From: Aquipseudomonas alcaligenes
Lineage (GTDB): Bacteria > Pseudomonadota > Gammaproteobacteria > Pseudomonadales > Pseudomonadaceae
DNA length: 64,000 bases
Assembly: GCF_003205495.1 (NCBI RefSeq)
Contig: NZ_QJRX01000002.1
Coordinates: 186,001-250,000, forward strand
Reading direction: 5' to 3'
Shown: positions 51,231-64,000 of the stretch, piece after piece
Layout: each line of letters begins with the position of its first letter
How positions within the stretch are numbered: position 1 is the stretch's first letter
Notes under the pieces: model-generated
Seen by the model: only the letters and a program-made list of their open reading frames with translations
Databases searched by the model: none
What the model was told of the DNA's origin: nothing
Translations under genes and position numbers: made by a program

Positions 51231-52052
51231 TCAGGGCTTGAATGCGCCGATGAAGATCGCCGGATCGACCCGCGCGTCGTTGAGGCTGACGTTCCAGTGC
51301 AGGTGCGGGCCGGTGGCGCGGCCGGTGGCGCCGACGCGGCCGACCAGGCCACCGCGCGGCAGTTCCTGGCCCAGTTGCACATCGACCTTGGACAGGTGGC
51401 AGAACATGCTGATCAGGCCCTGGCCGTGGTCGACGAATACGGTCTTGCCGTTGAAGAAGTAGTCGCCGACCAGGATCACCCGGCCGGCCGCCGGTGCCTT
51501 GATCGGCGTGCCGGCACCGACGGCGAAGTCCAGGCCGGAGTGCGGGTTGCGCTCCTCGCCGTTGAAGAAGCGGCGCAGGCCGAAGGGCGAGGACAGCGGG
51601 CCGTCGACCGGCTTGTCGAACAGCAGGTTGCTCGGCTGGCGCGGGCTGAACTGCTGGTAGGCGCGGGTCTGCTCGGCCAGCTCGCGCTCGATGCGCGCCA
51701 GATTCTTCGCGCTCGGGTTGACCTGTTCCTGGTTCTTCAGGGTGATGCGCTGCTCGCGGTAGTACTTGGTGCCGACTGTGAAACTCAGCGCCTGGCCGTT
51801 CGCCTCGATCTGCTGCGTGCCCGGCTTGACCGTCAACGGGATGCCGACGATGGCGATCCAGCGCCGGCCTTCTTCCTTCACCACCAGCACCGGCTTGCCC
51901 TGGTAGCGCGCCTGCGGTGCGCTGGGGGCGTCGCCCAGGTCGAGCACGGCCACGCCGCCGGGCACCGGCTTGTGCAGCAGGCGGGTGAGGAAGCCTTCGG
52001 CATGCACGGGCAGGGCGAGGCAGCAGAGGAGGGTCAGGCTGAGCAGGCGCAT
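51231..52052 (-). CDS. M23-family peptidoglycan endopeptidase
   Basis: A 273-residue exported protein (signal MRLLSLTLLCCLALPVHAEG, likely cut after Ala18) with a C-terminal LytM/M23 domain. Zinc ligands are His171 and Asp175 (HSGLDFAVG) and His252 in HLHW (250-253), with His219 also in place. An N-terminal domain of about 100 residues has no clear family. It should cut peptidoglycan cross-links in the periplasm. It lies 50 bases after xseA in the same direction and 114 bases before the flagellinolysin. Confidence 0.9.
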   Translation of the reverse strand: MRLLSLTLLCCLALPVHAEGFLTRLLHKPVPGGVAVLDLGDAPSAPQARYQGKPVLVVKEEGRRWIAIVGIPLTVKPGTQQIEANGQALSFTVGTKYYREQRITLKNQEQVNPSAKNLARIERELAEQTRAYQQFSPRQPSNLLFDKPVDGPLSSPFGLRRFFNGEERNPHSGLDFAVGAGTPIKAPAAGRVILVGDYFFNGKTVFVDHGQGLISMFCHLSKVDVQLGQELPRGGLVGRVGATGRATGPHLHWNVSLNDARVDPAIFIGAFKP

Positions 52053-52101
52053 GGGGTGTCCGTAGGGGGGATGGCGTTAGGCCTATCCACCCGCATGAGG
52101 G

Positions 52102-53481
52102 TTAATCGAGCAGCGACAGGGTCACCGGGGTGAGGTGGTTGTCCTCGACCCGCACTTCCAGTTCGCCTTCTCCCAGGCGCGCCTTGAGGCGCTGCCCGGG
52201 GCGGGTCTGGCTGGCGGCGCGCACGGCCTGGCCGCGCTCGTCGAGGAGGATGCTGTAGCCGCGGCCGAGGGTGGCCAGCGGGCTGACGATATGCAGCGTT
52301 TGCGCGAGATTTTCCAGCTGCTGGCGCTGCTGGCGCAGTTGCAGCTCGATGGCGCGCGGCAGGCGGGTGGCCAGGCTGTCCAGGCGCTGGCGCAGCAGGG
52401 CCAGGGCGCGGCCCGGGTGCTGCGCGGCCAGGCGGGTATCCAGGCGCGCCAGGCGTTCGTGGCGGCTGTGCAGCTGCTGTTGAAATGCCCTGCGCAGGCG
52501 CATGTCCAGGTCGTCCAGGCGCTGGGCCTGCTGGCGCAGGCGCTCGCCGGGGTGGCGCAGGCGTCGGCTCAGGCTGTCCAGGCGCAGCTGCTCTCGGCTC
52601 AGGCGGGTCTGCAGGGTCAGGGCCAGGCGGCGGCTGAGGCTGTCCAGGCGGCGCTGCAGGTCGGAACTGTCCGGGGCCAGCAGCTCGGCGGCGGCCGAGG
52701 GCGTCGGCGCGCGCACGTCGGCGACGAAGTCGCTGATCGACACGTCGGTCTCGTGGCCGACGGCGCTGACGATGGGGGTGGCGCAGGCCGCCACGGCGCG
52801 TGCCACGGCCTCCTCGTTGAAGCACCAGAGGTCCTCCAGCGAGCCGCCGCCACGGGCCAGGATGATCGCGTCGAAGCCGGCGCGGTCGGCCAGCTGCAGG
52901 GCGCGGACGATCTGCGCGGTGGCCTCGCGGCCCTGCACGGCGGTGGGCACCAGGGTCAGCGTCACCTGCGGTGCGCGGCGGCGGAACACGCTGATGATGT
53001 CGCGAATCACCGCGCCGGTCGGCGAGCTGACGATGCCGATACGCTGCGGGTGGGCGGGCAGGGCGCGCTTGCGCTCGCTGGCGAACAGACCTTCGGCGGT
53101 CAGTTTCTCCTTGAGCGCCTCGAAGGCCAGGCGCAGGGCGCCGTCGCCGGCCGGCTCGACGCTGTCGAGGATCAGCTGGTAGTCGCCACGCCCCTCGAAC
53201 AGCGAGACCTTGCCGCGCACCTTCACCGCCAGGCCTTCGCGCAGGGCCTGGCGCACGCGGGCGGCGTTCTGCCGGAACAGCGCGCAGCGCACCTGGGCCT
53301 GGCTGTCCTTGAGGGTGAAATAGATGTGGCCGGAGGCCGGCCTGGCCAGGTTGGAAATCTCGCCTTCGACCCACACCTGGGCGAACACGTCCTCCAGCAG
53401 CAGGCGGGCGCGGTTGTTCAGCTGGCTGACGCTGAGGGCCTCGCGATCGAGGCCCAGGCGCTGGAACGGGTCGGTAATCAT
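52102..53481 (-). CDS. xseA: Exodeoxyribonuclease VII large subunit XseA
   Basis: A 459-residue single-strand exonuclease large subunit. An N-terminal OB domain (VWVEGEISNLARPASGHIYFTLKD, about 36-59) is followed by the catalytic domain (GGGSLEDLWCFNEE) and a long coiled coil rich in Arg/Leu/Gln (about 270-420), as in E. coli. ATG 53481 gives the usual length; upstream ATGs at 53490 and 53493 are in frame and no Shine-Dalgarno decides. It diverges from the zinc-ribbon gene. Confidence 0.93.
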   Translation of the reverse strand: MITDPFQRLGLDREALSVSQLNNRARLLLEDVFAQVWVEGEISNLARPASGHIYFTLKDSQAQVRCALFRQNAARVRQALREGLAVKVRGKVSLFEGRGDYQLILDSVEPAGDGALRLAFEALKEKLTAEGLFASERKRALPAHPQRIGIVSSPTGAVIRDIISVFRRRAPQVTLTLVPTAVQGREATAQIVRALQLADRAGFDAIILARGGGSLEDLWCFNEEAVARAVAACATPIVSAVGHETDVSISDFVADVRAPTPSAAAELLAPDSSDLQRRLDSLSRRLALTLQTRLSREQLRLDSLSRRLRHPGERLRQQAQRLDDLDMRLRRAFQQQLHSRHERLARLDTRLAAQHPGRALALLRQRLDSLATRLPRAIELQLRQQRQQLENLAQTLHIVSPLATLGRGYSILLDERGQAVRAASQTRPGQRLKARLGEGELEVRVEDNHLTPVTLSLLD

Positions 53482-53566
53482 GGCCGGCATCATAGCGGGT
53501 TGGCCGGCGTGCCCAAAGTCGCGCGGGGCATTAGACTGCGCGGCCGTTTCGGCCATCCTTGCAGTC

Positions 53567-55665
<2,099 letters not shown>

Positions 55666-55682
55666 TCCACGGCATTGAATCG

Positions 55683-55710
55683 ACACGGGGCTGACTAATC
55701 AGCCCCGTGT
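55683..55710 (+). other. 12-bp hairpin between guaB and guaA
   Basis: ACACGGGGCTGA (55683-55694) pairs perfectly with TCAGCCCCGTGT (55699-55710), loop CTAA, followed by CATTTGTG. Without a T run it is a weak terminator; it could lower guaA relative to guaB. Confidence 0.6.
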
Positions 55711-55740
55711 CATTTGTGAATTCCGCTACGAGAGACGGCC

Positions 55741-57321
55741 ATGGCCCATCATGACATTCACGCCCACCGCATCCTGATCCTGGATTTCGGTTCCCAGTAC
55801 ACCCAGCTGATCGCCCGCCGCGTGCGCGAGATCGGCGTGTACTGCGAGATCCACCCGTTCGACATGGACGACGCCGCCATCCGCGCCTTCGCCCCGCGCG
55901 GCATCATCCTCGCCGGCGGTCCGGAGTCGGTGCATGAGGCGGGCAGCCCGCGCGCGCCGCAGGCGGTATTCGATCTGGGCGTGCCGCTGTTCGGCATCTG
56001 CTACGGCATGCAGACCATGGCCGAGCAGCTCGGCGGCAAGGTGGAAGGCTCCGACCTGCGCGAGTTCGGCTACGCCCGCGTCGACGTGGTCGGCAAGGCG
56101 CGCCTGCTCGACGGCATCGAGGACCACGTGGACGCCGACGGCGTGCTCGGCCTCGACGTGTGGATGAGCCACGGCGACAAGGTCACCGCCATGCCCGCCG
56201 GCTTCCACATCCTCGCCAGCACCCCGAGCTGCCCGATCGCCGCCATGGCTGACGACAGCCGCGCCTACTACGGCGTGCAGTTCCACCCGGAAGTGACCCA
56301 CACCAAGCAGGGCGGGCGTATCCTCTCGCGCTTCATCCTCGACATCTGCGGCTGCGCGGCCCTGTGGACCCCGGCCAACATCGTCGAAGACGCCATCGCC
56401 ACCGTGCGTGCCCAGGTCGGCTCTTCCAAGGTGCTGCTGGGCCTGTCCGGCGGCGTCGACTCCTCGGTGGTCGCGGCCCTGCTGCACAAGGCCATCGGCG
56501 ACCAGCTGACCTGCGTGTTCGTCGACAACGGTCTGCTGCGCCACCAGGAAGGCGACCAGGTGATGGCCATGTTCGCCGAGAACATGGGCGTCAAGGTGAT
56601 CCGCGCCAACGCCGAAGAGCTGTTCCTCGGCCGCCTGGCCGGCGTCAGCGACCCGGAAGAGAAGCGCAAGATCATCGGCCGCACCTTCATCGAGGTGTTC
56701 GACCAGGAAGCCACCAAGCTCAAGGACGTGAAGTTCCTCGCCCAGGGCACCATCTACCCGGACGTGATCGAGTCGGCCGGCGCCAAGACCGGCAAGGCCC
56801 ACGTGATCAAGAGCCACCATAACGTCGGCGGCCTGCCGGAGGACATGCAGTTCTCCCTGGTCGAGCCGCTGCGCGAGCTGTTCAAGGACGAAGTGCGCAA
56901 GATCGGCCTGGAGCTGGGCCTGCCCTACGACATGGTCTACCGCCACCCCTTCCCGGGCCCGGGCCTGGGCGTGCGCATCCTCGGCGAGGTGAAGAAGGAG
57001 TACGCCGACCTGCTGCGTCTGGCCGACCACATCTTCATCGAGGAGCTGCGCAACTTCGACTGGTACCACAAGACCAGCCAGGCCTTCGTGGTGTTCCAGC
57101 CGGTGAAATCGGTCGGCGTGGTCGGCGACGGCCGGCGCTACGCCTGGGTCGTGGCCCTGCGCGCCGTGGAGACCATCGACTTCATGACCGCGCGTTGGGC
57201 GCACCTGCCCTACGAGCTGCTGGAGAAGGTCTCCAACCGCATCATCAACGAGATCGAAGGCATCTCCCGGGTCACCTACGACGTGTCGAGCAAGCCGCCG
57301 GCGACCATCGAGTGGGAGTGA
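55741..57321 (+). CDS. guaA: GMP synthetase GuaA
   Basis: A 526-residue enzyme that converts XMP to GMP with glutamine and ATP. The class I glutamine amidotransferase half (about 1-205) has Cys in GICYGMQ (about 84-90), and the ATP-pyrophosphatase half has the SGGVDSSV P-loop (about 236-243). The C-terminal dimer domain ends IEWE. A strong terminator follows the gene. Confidence 0.98.
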   Translation: MAHHDIHAHRILILDFGSQYTQLIARRVREIGVYCEIHPFDMDDAAIRAFAPRGIILAGGPESVHEAGSPRAPQAVFDLGVPLFGICYGMQTMAEQLGGKVEGSDLREFGYARVDVVGKARLLDGIEDHVDADGVLGLDVWMSHGDKVTAMPAGFHILASTPSCPIAAMADDSRAYYGVQFHPEVTHTKQGGRILSRFILDICGCAALWTPANIVEDAIATVRAQVGSSKVLLGLSGGVDSSVVAALLHKAIGDQLTCVFVDNGLLRHQEGDQVMAMFAENMGVKVIRANAEELFLGRLAGVSDPEEKRKIIGRTFIEVFDQEATKLKDVKFLAQGTIYPDVIESAGAKTGKAHVIKSHHNVGGLPEDMQFSLVEPLRELFKDEVRKIGLELGLPYDMVYRHPFPGPGLGVRILGEVKKEYADLLRLADHIFIEELRNFDWYHKTSQAFVVFQPVKSVGVVGDGRRYAWVVALRAVETIDFMTARWAHLPYELLEKVSNRIINEIEGISRVTYDVSSKPPATIEWE

Positions 57322-57334
57322 TCCGCCAGGGGCG

Positions 57335-57362
57335 AAAAGGGCAGCGCGAGCTGCCCTTTTTG
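57335..57362 (+). terminator. Terminator of guaBA
   Basis: AAAAGGGCAGC (57335-57345) pairs with GCTGCCCTTTT (57350-57360), loop GCGA, followed by more T. Confidence 0.92.
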
Positions 57363-57480
57363 TTGCCCGCAATTATTCGCTGCGTGGCTGAGCAGCTTGG
57401 GCCAGATGCCGATTCCGTCTAATGCCGGACCTGGTGCGCCATAAGCTGAAACTAGGATTCCCTGCTGCTGAGGAATGCTC

Positions 57481-58119
57481 ATGGCCACTTATGTCGATTG
57501 GCGTCTGCGCGGCCCCGGAGTGGACCTGTGCAACTGCGATTTTGGTTGCCCCTGCCAGTTCAATGCCTTGCCCACCCACGGCAAGTGCGAGGCGGCGGTG
57601 GGCTTTCACATCGTCGAGGGGCACTTCGCCGACACTCCCCTGGATGACTTGAACGTGGCCTGCACCTTTGCCTGGCCTGGGCCGATCCACGAGGGGCAGG
57701 GGCAGTGCCAGGCCTTTATCGACGAGCGGGCCAGCGAGGCGCAGCGCCAGGCCCTGCTGACCATCCTCAGTGGCCAGGAGCAGGAGCCGACGGCCTTCTT
57801 CGCCATCTTCGCCAGCACGGTGGTGACCATGCATGCGCCGCAGTTCGTGCCGGTCGAGGTGCGCACCGATCGCACCGCGCTTACCGCCAGCATCCGTGTG
57901 CCCGGCGCCATCGACGGGCGGGTCGAGCCGATCCGCAACCCCATGGATGGCTCCATGCATCGGGCCAAGGTGGTGCTGCCGGAGGGTTTCGAGTTCGCTG
58001 AGGCCGACTGTGCCAGTGCCACCTTCCGCACCACTGGGGCTATCGCCCTGGACTATGCCGGCAGCAACGCCATGCTCTACGACCTGCACATGGGGCCCAG
58101 TGGCATCATTCGCGCCTAG
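57481..58119 (+). CDS. DUF1326 protein with N-terminal CxC-CxC cluster
   Basis: A 212-residue soluble protein of DUF1326. Four Cys near the start, Cys17, Cys19, Cys23 and Cys25 (LCNCDFGCPC), are the family hallmark and look like a thiol metal site. The rest is beta-rich with no known catalytic motif. ATG 57481 has GAGGA 6 bases upstream. The next gene, DUF2182, overlaps its end, and a multicopper oxidase follows, so copper handling is a reasonable but unproven idea. Confidence 0.78.
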   Translation: MATYVDWRLRGPGVDLCNCDFGCPCQFNALPTHGKCEAAVGFHIVEGHFADTPLDDLNVACTFAWPGPIHEGQGQCQAFIDERASEAQRQALLTILSGQEQEPTAFFAIFASTVVTMHAPQFVPVEVRTDRTALTASIRVPGAIDGRVEPIRNPMDGSMHRAKVVLPEGFEFAEADCASATFRTTGAIALDYAGSNAMLYDLHMGPSGIIRA

Positions 58120-58852
58120 TCGCATCGACTGGGGCGCCGCTGTCGCGGCCGCCGGCGTGCTGTCGCTCGGCGCGCTCGGCTGGTACTGGACGGCCCGCGA
58201 GGCGGCGCGCATGGCGGCCATGGGCGAGATGCACATGCCGCCGACCGACTGGCTGTCGCTGCAGGGCCTGCTGGCCTTCGCCATGTGGCTGGCGATGATG
58301 CTGGCGATGATGCTGCCGGCGGCCCTGCCGATGATCCTGCTCTATCGCCGTTGCCTGCTGCGCGACCGCCAGCGGGTGGCCAAGCTGTGGTTGTTCTGCC
58401 TGGCCTACGCAGCGATCTGGGCGGGCTTCGCCCTGCTCATGAGCGTCGTGCAGGCGCTCGGCGAGCGTGCTGGAATACTCGACCCGATGAGCCTGCGCCT
58501 GCCGCCGGCGTTGGGCGCCGCGGCCCTGGCGCTGGCCGGGCTCTACCAGCTGAGCCAGGCCAAGGCGGCCTGCCTCCAGCATTGCCAGAGTCCGCTGCAA
58601 TTCCTCCAGCACCATGCCCGCCCAGGCCTGGCTGGGGCCTGGCGGACCGGCCTGCACCACGGTCTGTACTGCCTGGGCTGCTGCTGGGCGCTGATGCTGA
58701 TCCTGCTGGCGGTCGGCGCTATGAGCCTGTGGGGGATGGCACTGCTCAGCCTGCTGGTGCTGGTGGAGAAGCTGCTGCCGCTGGGCGGCGGCTGGCGCCG
58801 CGGCAGCGCCGCGCTGCTGATTGCCGCCGCCCTGGCGCTGTGGTTCTGGTAG
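58100..58852 (+). CDS. DUF2182 integral membrane protein
   Basis: A protein of about 250 residues with roughly six membrane helices (for example WLAMMLAMMLPAALPMILLY), of DUF2182. Conserved possible metal ligands are HCQSPLQFL and LYCLGCCWALM, where Cys and His lie in or near helices, and MxxM pairs such as AMWLAMMLAMML. GTG 58100 is the likely start, overlapping the DUF1326 stop by 20 bases; no ATG is better, so the N-terminus is uncertain. It is linked to DUF1326 in many genomes I recall. Confidence 0.72.
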   Translation: MASFAPSRIDWGAAVAAAGVLSLGALGWYWTAREAARMAAMGEMHMPPTDWLSLQGLLAFAMWLAMMLAMMLPAALPMILLYRRCLLRDRQRVAKLWLFCLAYAAIWAGFALLMSVVQALGERAGILDPMSLRLPPALGAAALALAGLYQLSQAKAACLQHCQSPLQFLQHHARPGLAGAWRTGLHHGLYCLGCCWALMLILLAVGAMSLWGMALLSLLVLVEKLLPLGGGWRRGSAALLIAAALALWFW

Positions 58853-58968
58853 CTGCGACATCGCGGCGTTCGACTTTGTCGGAGGCTGCCGAATAAAATG
58901 AGGCTGCTTCCCATTTGCTCCAGGCGCCGAGCCGGGATCGGCGCCTGTGCCGCTCGCGTAGGTGATCG

Positions 58969-60339
58969 ATGAAATTGACCCGCAGACAGGTCCTCGCCGG
59001 CCTGGTCGGCCTCGGCGTGGCCGGTCTCGGCGCCGCTGGCGTGCGCTACTGGCTGGGCCGCCCGCAGAACCTGGCGACCCATGACTACGAGCTGATCGCC
59101 GCGCCGCTGGACCTGGAGCTGGTGCCGGGGCACCAGACCCCGGCCTGGGCCTACGGCGGCCAGGCCCCGGGCCTGGAGCTGCGCTGCCGCCAGGGCGAGC
59201 GTCTGCGCGTGCGCTTCGTCAACCGGCTGGAAGTGGAGACCACCATCCACTGGCACGGCATCCGCCTGCCGCTGGAGATGGACGGCGTGCCCTACGTCTC
59301 GCAACTGCCGGTCAAGCCCGGCGAGTACTTCGACTACGACTTCGTCTGCCCGGACGCCGGCAGCTACTGGTACCACCCGCACACCGCCAGCGCCGAGCAG
59401 CTGGGTCGTGGTCTGGTCGGGCCGTTGATCGTCGAGGAGCGCGAGCCGAGCGGCTTTCGCCACGAGCGCACGCTGTGCCTGAAAACCTGGCACGTGGACG
59501 AGCAGGGCGCCTTCAGCGACTTCCTGGTGCCGCGCCAGGCCGCCCGCGAGGGTACCCGCGGGCGCCTGTCGACCGTCAATGGCGTGCCCAACCCGACCCT
59601 GGAGCTGCCGGCAGGCCAGGTGGTGCGCCTGCGCCTGATCAACGTCGACAACACCATCACCTACCGCCTCAACCTGCCGGGCGGTGAGGCGCGCATCTAC
59701 GCGCTGGATGGCAACCCCGTGGCGCCGCGCCCGCTGGGCAAGGATTACTGGCTGGGCCCGGGCATGCGCCTCGACCTGGCGCTCAGGGTGCCGGCCGCCG
59801 GCATCGAGCTGCCGCTGCGCAACGGCCCGCTGCGCCTGGCGACCATCAGGAGTGTGACCAGCGCCGAGGCGTCGGGCGACTGGCCGCCGGCCTTGCCGGC
59901 CAACCCGCTGGCCGAGCCGGACCTGTCCCGGGCCGAGACCCTGCGTTTCAACTTCGAGTGGGCGGCGGCGCTGTCTGGCGACGTGGCCAAAGGCGGCAGC
60001 TACAGGTACTGGCAGATCAACGGCCAGGCCTGGGACATCAACGACAAGACCTGCGCCGAGCGGCCCATCGCCAGCCTCAAGCGCGGTGGCCACTACGTCT
60101 TCGTGCTGCGCAACATGGCCCAGTACCAGCACCCCATCCACCTGCACGGCATGAGCTTCAAGGTGCTGGATTCCGATCGCAAGGACCTAGTGCCGTACTT
60201 CACCGATACCTACCTGCTGGGCAAGAACGAGACGGCGCGCATCGCCTTCGTCGCCGATAATCCGGGGGTGTGGATGTTCCACTGCCATGTGATCGACCAT
60301 ATGGAAACCGGCCTGATGGCCGCCATCGAGGTGGTCTGA
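58969..60339 (+). CDS. Multicopper oxidase, Tat-exported
   Basis: A 456-residue multicopper oxidase (laccase/CueO-like, three cupredoxin domains). The N-terminus MKLTRRQVLAGLVGLGVAG is a twin-arginine signal. Copper ligands: HWH (94-96), HPH (136-138), HPIHLHG and HCHVIDHMETGLM near the C-terminus, with the axial Met in place. Family members oxidise Cu(I), metals or phenols in the periplasm. Its stop overlaps the tadA start (TGATG). It follows DUF1326-DUF2182 by 116 bases. Confidence 0.92.
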   Translation: MKLTRRQVLAGLVGLGVAGLGAAGVRYWLGRPQNLATHDYELIAAPLDLELVPGHQTPAWAYGGQAPGLELRCRQGERLRVRFVNRLEVETTIHWHGIRLPLEMDGVPYVSQLPVKPGEYFDYDFVCPDAGSYWYHPHTASAEQLGRGLVGPLIVEEREPSGFRHERTLCLKTWHVDEQGAFSDFLVPRQAAREGTRGRLSTVNGVPNPTLELPAGQVVRLRLINVDNTITYRLNLPGGEARIYALDGNPVAPRPLGKDYWLGPGMRLDLALRVPAAGIELPLRNGPLRLATIRSVTSAEASGDWPPALPANPLAEPDLSRAETLRFNFEWAAALSGDVAKGGSYRYWQINGQAWDINDKTCAERPIASLKRGGHYVFVLRNMAQYQHPIHLHGMSFKVLDSDRKDLVPYFTDTYLLGKNETARIAFVADNPGVWMFHCHVIDHMETGLMAAIEVV

Positions 60340-60824
60340 TGCGCCAACCGAAGATCATCGACCGCAGCCAGGATGAGCGTTTCATGCGCGAGGCGCTGGC
60401 GCTGGCCGCCGAGGGGGCACAAAGGGGCGAGGTGCCGGTGGGCGCCGTGCTGGTACAGGACGGCGAGGTGATCGGCCGCGGCTTCAACTGCCCGATCTCC
60501 ACCAGTGACCCCAGTGCCCACGCCGAGATGGTGGCGATCCGCGCCGCCGCCAGCGCCGTGCAGAACTACCGCCTGCCCGGCAGCACCCTGTACGTGACCC
60601 TGGAGCCCTGCAGCATGTGCGCCGGGCTGATCGTGCATTCGCGCGTCAGTCGGGTGGTCTACGGCACCACCGAGCCCAAGGCCGGGGTGGCGGTCAGTCG
60701 GGGCCAGTTCTTCACCCAGGATTTTCTCAACCATCGGGTGCTGATCGAGGGCGGGCTGCTGGCGCAGGAATGCGGCGAGATGCTCAGCGCCTTCTTCAAG
60801 GCGCGGCGCAGCGGCGACAGGTAG
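60339..60824 (+). CDS. tadA: tRNA-specific adenosine deaminase TadA
   Basis: A 161-residue zinc deaminase that makes inosine at tRNA-Arg position 34. The motif HAE (His61-Glu63) and PCSMC (Cys91, Cys94) form the zinc site. ATG 60339 overlaps the oxidase stop; an internal ATG at 60384 would drop the first 15 residues. The gene is essential in most bacteria. It converges on mltF with only a small hairpin in between. Confidence 0.95.
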   Translation: MRQPKIIDRSQDERFMREALALAAEGAQRGEVPVGAVLVQDGEVIGRGFNCPISTSDPSAHAEMVAIRAAASAVQNYRLPGSTLYVTLEPCSMCAGLIVHSRVSRVVYGTTEPKAGVAVSRGQFFTQDFLNHRVLIEGGLLAQECGEMLSAFFKARRSGDR

Positions 60825-60875
60825 TCTTCGGGGCTGGCGTTGCCTATCCCGGGACCGAAGCAGGTCACAGCCTTT

Positions 60876-60892
60876 CCCGGATTGCATCCGGG
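60876..60892. repeat. REP-like hairpin CCCGGAT-TGC-ATCCGGG
   Basis: CCCGGAT (60876-60882) and ATCCGGG (60886-60892) with loop TGC, followed by CTAC. This looks like the short palindromic motif I recall recurring in many Pseudomonas intergenic regions. It directly abuts the mltF stop codon. Confidence 0.5.
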
Positions 60893-62461
<1,569 letters not shown>

Positions 62462-62514
62462 TTAGGCTAGAATGCACGGCCTCTAAGCACACCCCTTCCC
62501 AGAGGCTGTTCACG

Positions 62515-64000
62515 ATGTTGATCCTGCGCGGCGCGCCCGCTCTTTCCGCCTTCCGCCACGGCAAACTGCTTTCGCAACTGACCGCCAAGGTCCCCGCCGT
62601 GACCGGGCTGTACGCCGAGTTCGCGCACTTCGCCGAAGTGACCGGCGTGCTCGATGCCTCCGAAGAGCAGGTGCTGGCCCGGCTGCTGAAGTACGGTCCG
62701 AGCGTGCCGGTGCAGGAGCCCGCCGGCCAGCTGTTCCTGGTCATTCCGCGTTTTGGCACCATCTCGCCCTGGTCGAGCAAGGCCACCGACATCGCCCGCA
62801 ACTGCGGCCTGGCCAAGATCGAGCGCCTGGAGCGCGGCATCGCCTACTACGTCAGCGGCGAGCTGAGCGACGCCGACCGCCAGACCGTCGCCGCCGTGCT
62901 GCACGACCGCATGACCCAGCTTGTGCTGGGCGCCCTGGAAGAGGCCGCCGGCCTGTTCAGCCATGCCGAGCCCAAGCCGCTGACCGCGGTGGACGTGCTC
63001 GGCGGCGGCCGCGCCGCCCTGGAGCAGGCCAACGTCGAGCTGGGCCTGGCCCTGGCCGAGGACGAGATCGATTATCTGGTGAAGAGCTTCGTCGAGCTGG
63101 GCCGCAACCCGCACGACGTCGAGCTGATGATGTTCGCCCAGGCCAACTCCGAGCACTGCCGTCACAAGATCTTCAATGCCAGCTGGGACATCGATGGCCA
63201 GAGCCAGGACAAGTCGCTGTTCGGCATGATCAAGAACACCTACGAGATGCACCGCGAGGGCGTGCTGTCCGCCTACAAGGACAATGCCTCGGTGATCGAG
63301 GGCTTCACCGCCGGGCGCTTCTTCCCCAACCCGGCCACCCGCGAGTACGGCGCGACCCAGGAGCCGGTGCACATCCTGATGAAGGTGGAAACCCACAACC
63401 ACCCGACCGCCATCGCTCCCTTCCCCGGCGCTTCCACCGGCTCCGGCGGCGAGATCCGCGACGAAGGCGCCACCGGTCGCGGCGCCAAGCCCAAGGCCGG
63501 CCTGACCGGCTTCACCGTGTCCAACCTGAACATCCCCGGTTTCGAGCAGCCCTGGGAGAAGCCCTACGGCAAGCCCGAGCGCATCGTCACCGCGCTGGAC
63601 ATCATGATCGAGGGCCCGCTCGGCGGTGCCGCGTTCAACAACGAATTCGGCCGTCCGGCGCTGAACGGCTACTTCCGCACCTTCGAGCAGGCCGTGCAGA
63701 GCCCGCGTGGCGAGGAAGTACGCGGCTACCACAAGCCGATCATGCTGGCCGGCGGCCTCGGCAACATCCGCGAAGAGCATGTGCAGAAGGGCGAGATCTC
63801 GGTCGGCGCCAAGCTGATCGTGCTCGGTGGCCCGGCCATGCTGATCGGCCTGGGCGGCGGCGCCGCCTCCTCCATGGCCACCGGCGCCAGCTCCGCCGAC
63901 CTGGACTTCGCCTCGGTGCAGCGCGACAACCCGGAAATGGAGCGGCGCTGCCAGGAAGTCATCGACCGCTGCTGGCAGCTGGGTGCCGACAACCCGATCA
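62515..64000 (+). CDS. purL: Phosphoribosylformylglycinamidine synthase PurL, 5' part
   Basis: The first 495 codons of the large one-chain PurL (about 1300 residues in this family); it runs off the window end without a stop. It makes FGAM from FGAR, glutamine and ATP in purine synthesis. The start [22 protein letters not shown] and the motif [11 protein letters not shown] (about 213-223) and [10 protein letters not shown] (about 290-299) are canonical. A possible -10, TAGAAT at 62468-62473, lies upstream with a weak -35. Confidence 0.97.
   Translation, partial: MLILRGAPALSAFRHGKLLSQLTAKVPAVTGLYAEFAHFAEVTGVLDASEEQVLARLLKYGPSVPVQEPAGQLFLVIPRFGTISPWSSKATDIARNCGLAKIERLERGIAYYVSGELSDADRQTVAAVLHDRMTQLVLGALEEAAGLFSHAEPKPLTAVDVLGGGRAALEQANVELGLALAEDEIDYLVKSFVELGRNPHDVELMMFAQANSEHCRHKIFNASWDIDGQSQDKSLFGMIKNTYEMHREGVLSAYKDNASVIEGFTAGRFFPNPATREYGATQEPVHILMKVETHNHPTAIAPFPGASTGSGGEIRDEGATGRGAKPKAGLTGFTVSNLNIPGFEQPWEKPYGKPERIVTALDIMIEGPLGGAAFNNEFGRPALNGYFRTFEQAVQSPRGEEVRGYHKPIMLAGGLGNIREEHVQKGEISVGAKLIVLGGPAMLIGLGGGAASSMATGASSADLDFASVQRDNPEMERRCQEVIDRCWQLGADNPI

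Overview
This is a high-GC, gene-dense chromosomal segment of a Pseudomonas species. Evidence: MexW/MexV-type efflux genes, an IcmP imelysin, the isc-ndk-rlmN-pilW-rodZ-ispG-hisS-bamB-der series, XseA, guaBA and purL, with an order close to what I remember for the P. aeruginosa lineage (blocks around groESL and from queA to purL). That comparison is from memory. The window opens inside a HugZ-like gene and ends inside purL. No rRNA, CRISPR array, insertion sequence or prophage is visible.

Regions. (1) 1-4.4 kb: HugZ-like gene end, fxsA, a heat-shock groESL operon behind a near-consensus sigma-32 promoter, the InaA kinase-like gene and a small exported protein. (2) 4.4-10.5 kb, minus strand: RND efflux pair mexV-mexW and a chemoreceptor. 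(3) 10.7-15.8 kb, minus: an imelysin cluster (IcmP, di-haem DUF1111 lipoprotein, second imelysin, Tat-exported DUF1513), probably iron related. (4) 16-18.6 kb: LemA plus a GIDE-type membrane protein with an EF-hand, an RDD protein, a cold-shock protein and tRNA-Leu(CAA). (5) 18.8-25.9 kb: a lone solute-binding protein, queA-tgt (queuosine), yajC-secD-secF (protein export) and a glycine-zipper protein. (6) 25.9-34.1 kb: suhB, trmJ-cysE and the complete isc operon behind tandem IscR-type sites; cysE makes cysteine precursor and IscS uses cysteine. (7) 34-45.5 kb: a long housekeeping run from ndk to der, then an aminotransferase and omega-amidase that look like a methionine-salvage pair. (8) 45.5-49.3 kb, minus: lone solute-binding protein, zinc alcohol dehydrogenase, and leuA with a candidate leucine-rich leader peptide.

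(9) 49.4-51.1 kb holds the most unusual gene: a flagellin whose variable central region contains a zinc metalloprotease domain (HEMVH plus a downstream glutamate). It is therefore a flagellinolysin, a protease built into the flagellar filament. It sits alone among housekeeping genes, has lower GC than its neighbours, and has a sigma-28-like promoter. (10) 51.2-64 kb: M23 peptidase, xseA, a zinc-ribbon protein, guaB-guaA, a DUF1326-DUF2182-multicopper oxidase group that may handle copper, tadA, mltF and the start of purL.

Start codons were chosen from Shine-Dalgarno spacing, family lengths and overlaps with upstream stops. Where these disagree the entry says so.
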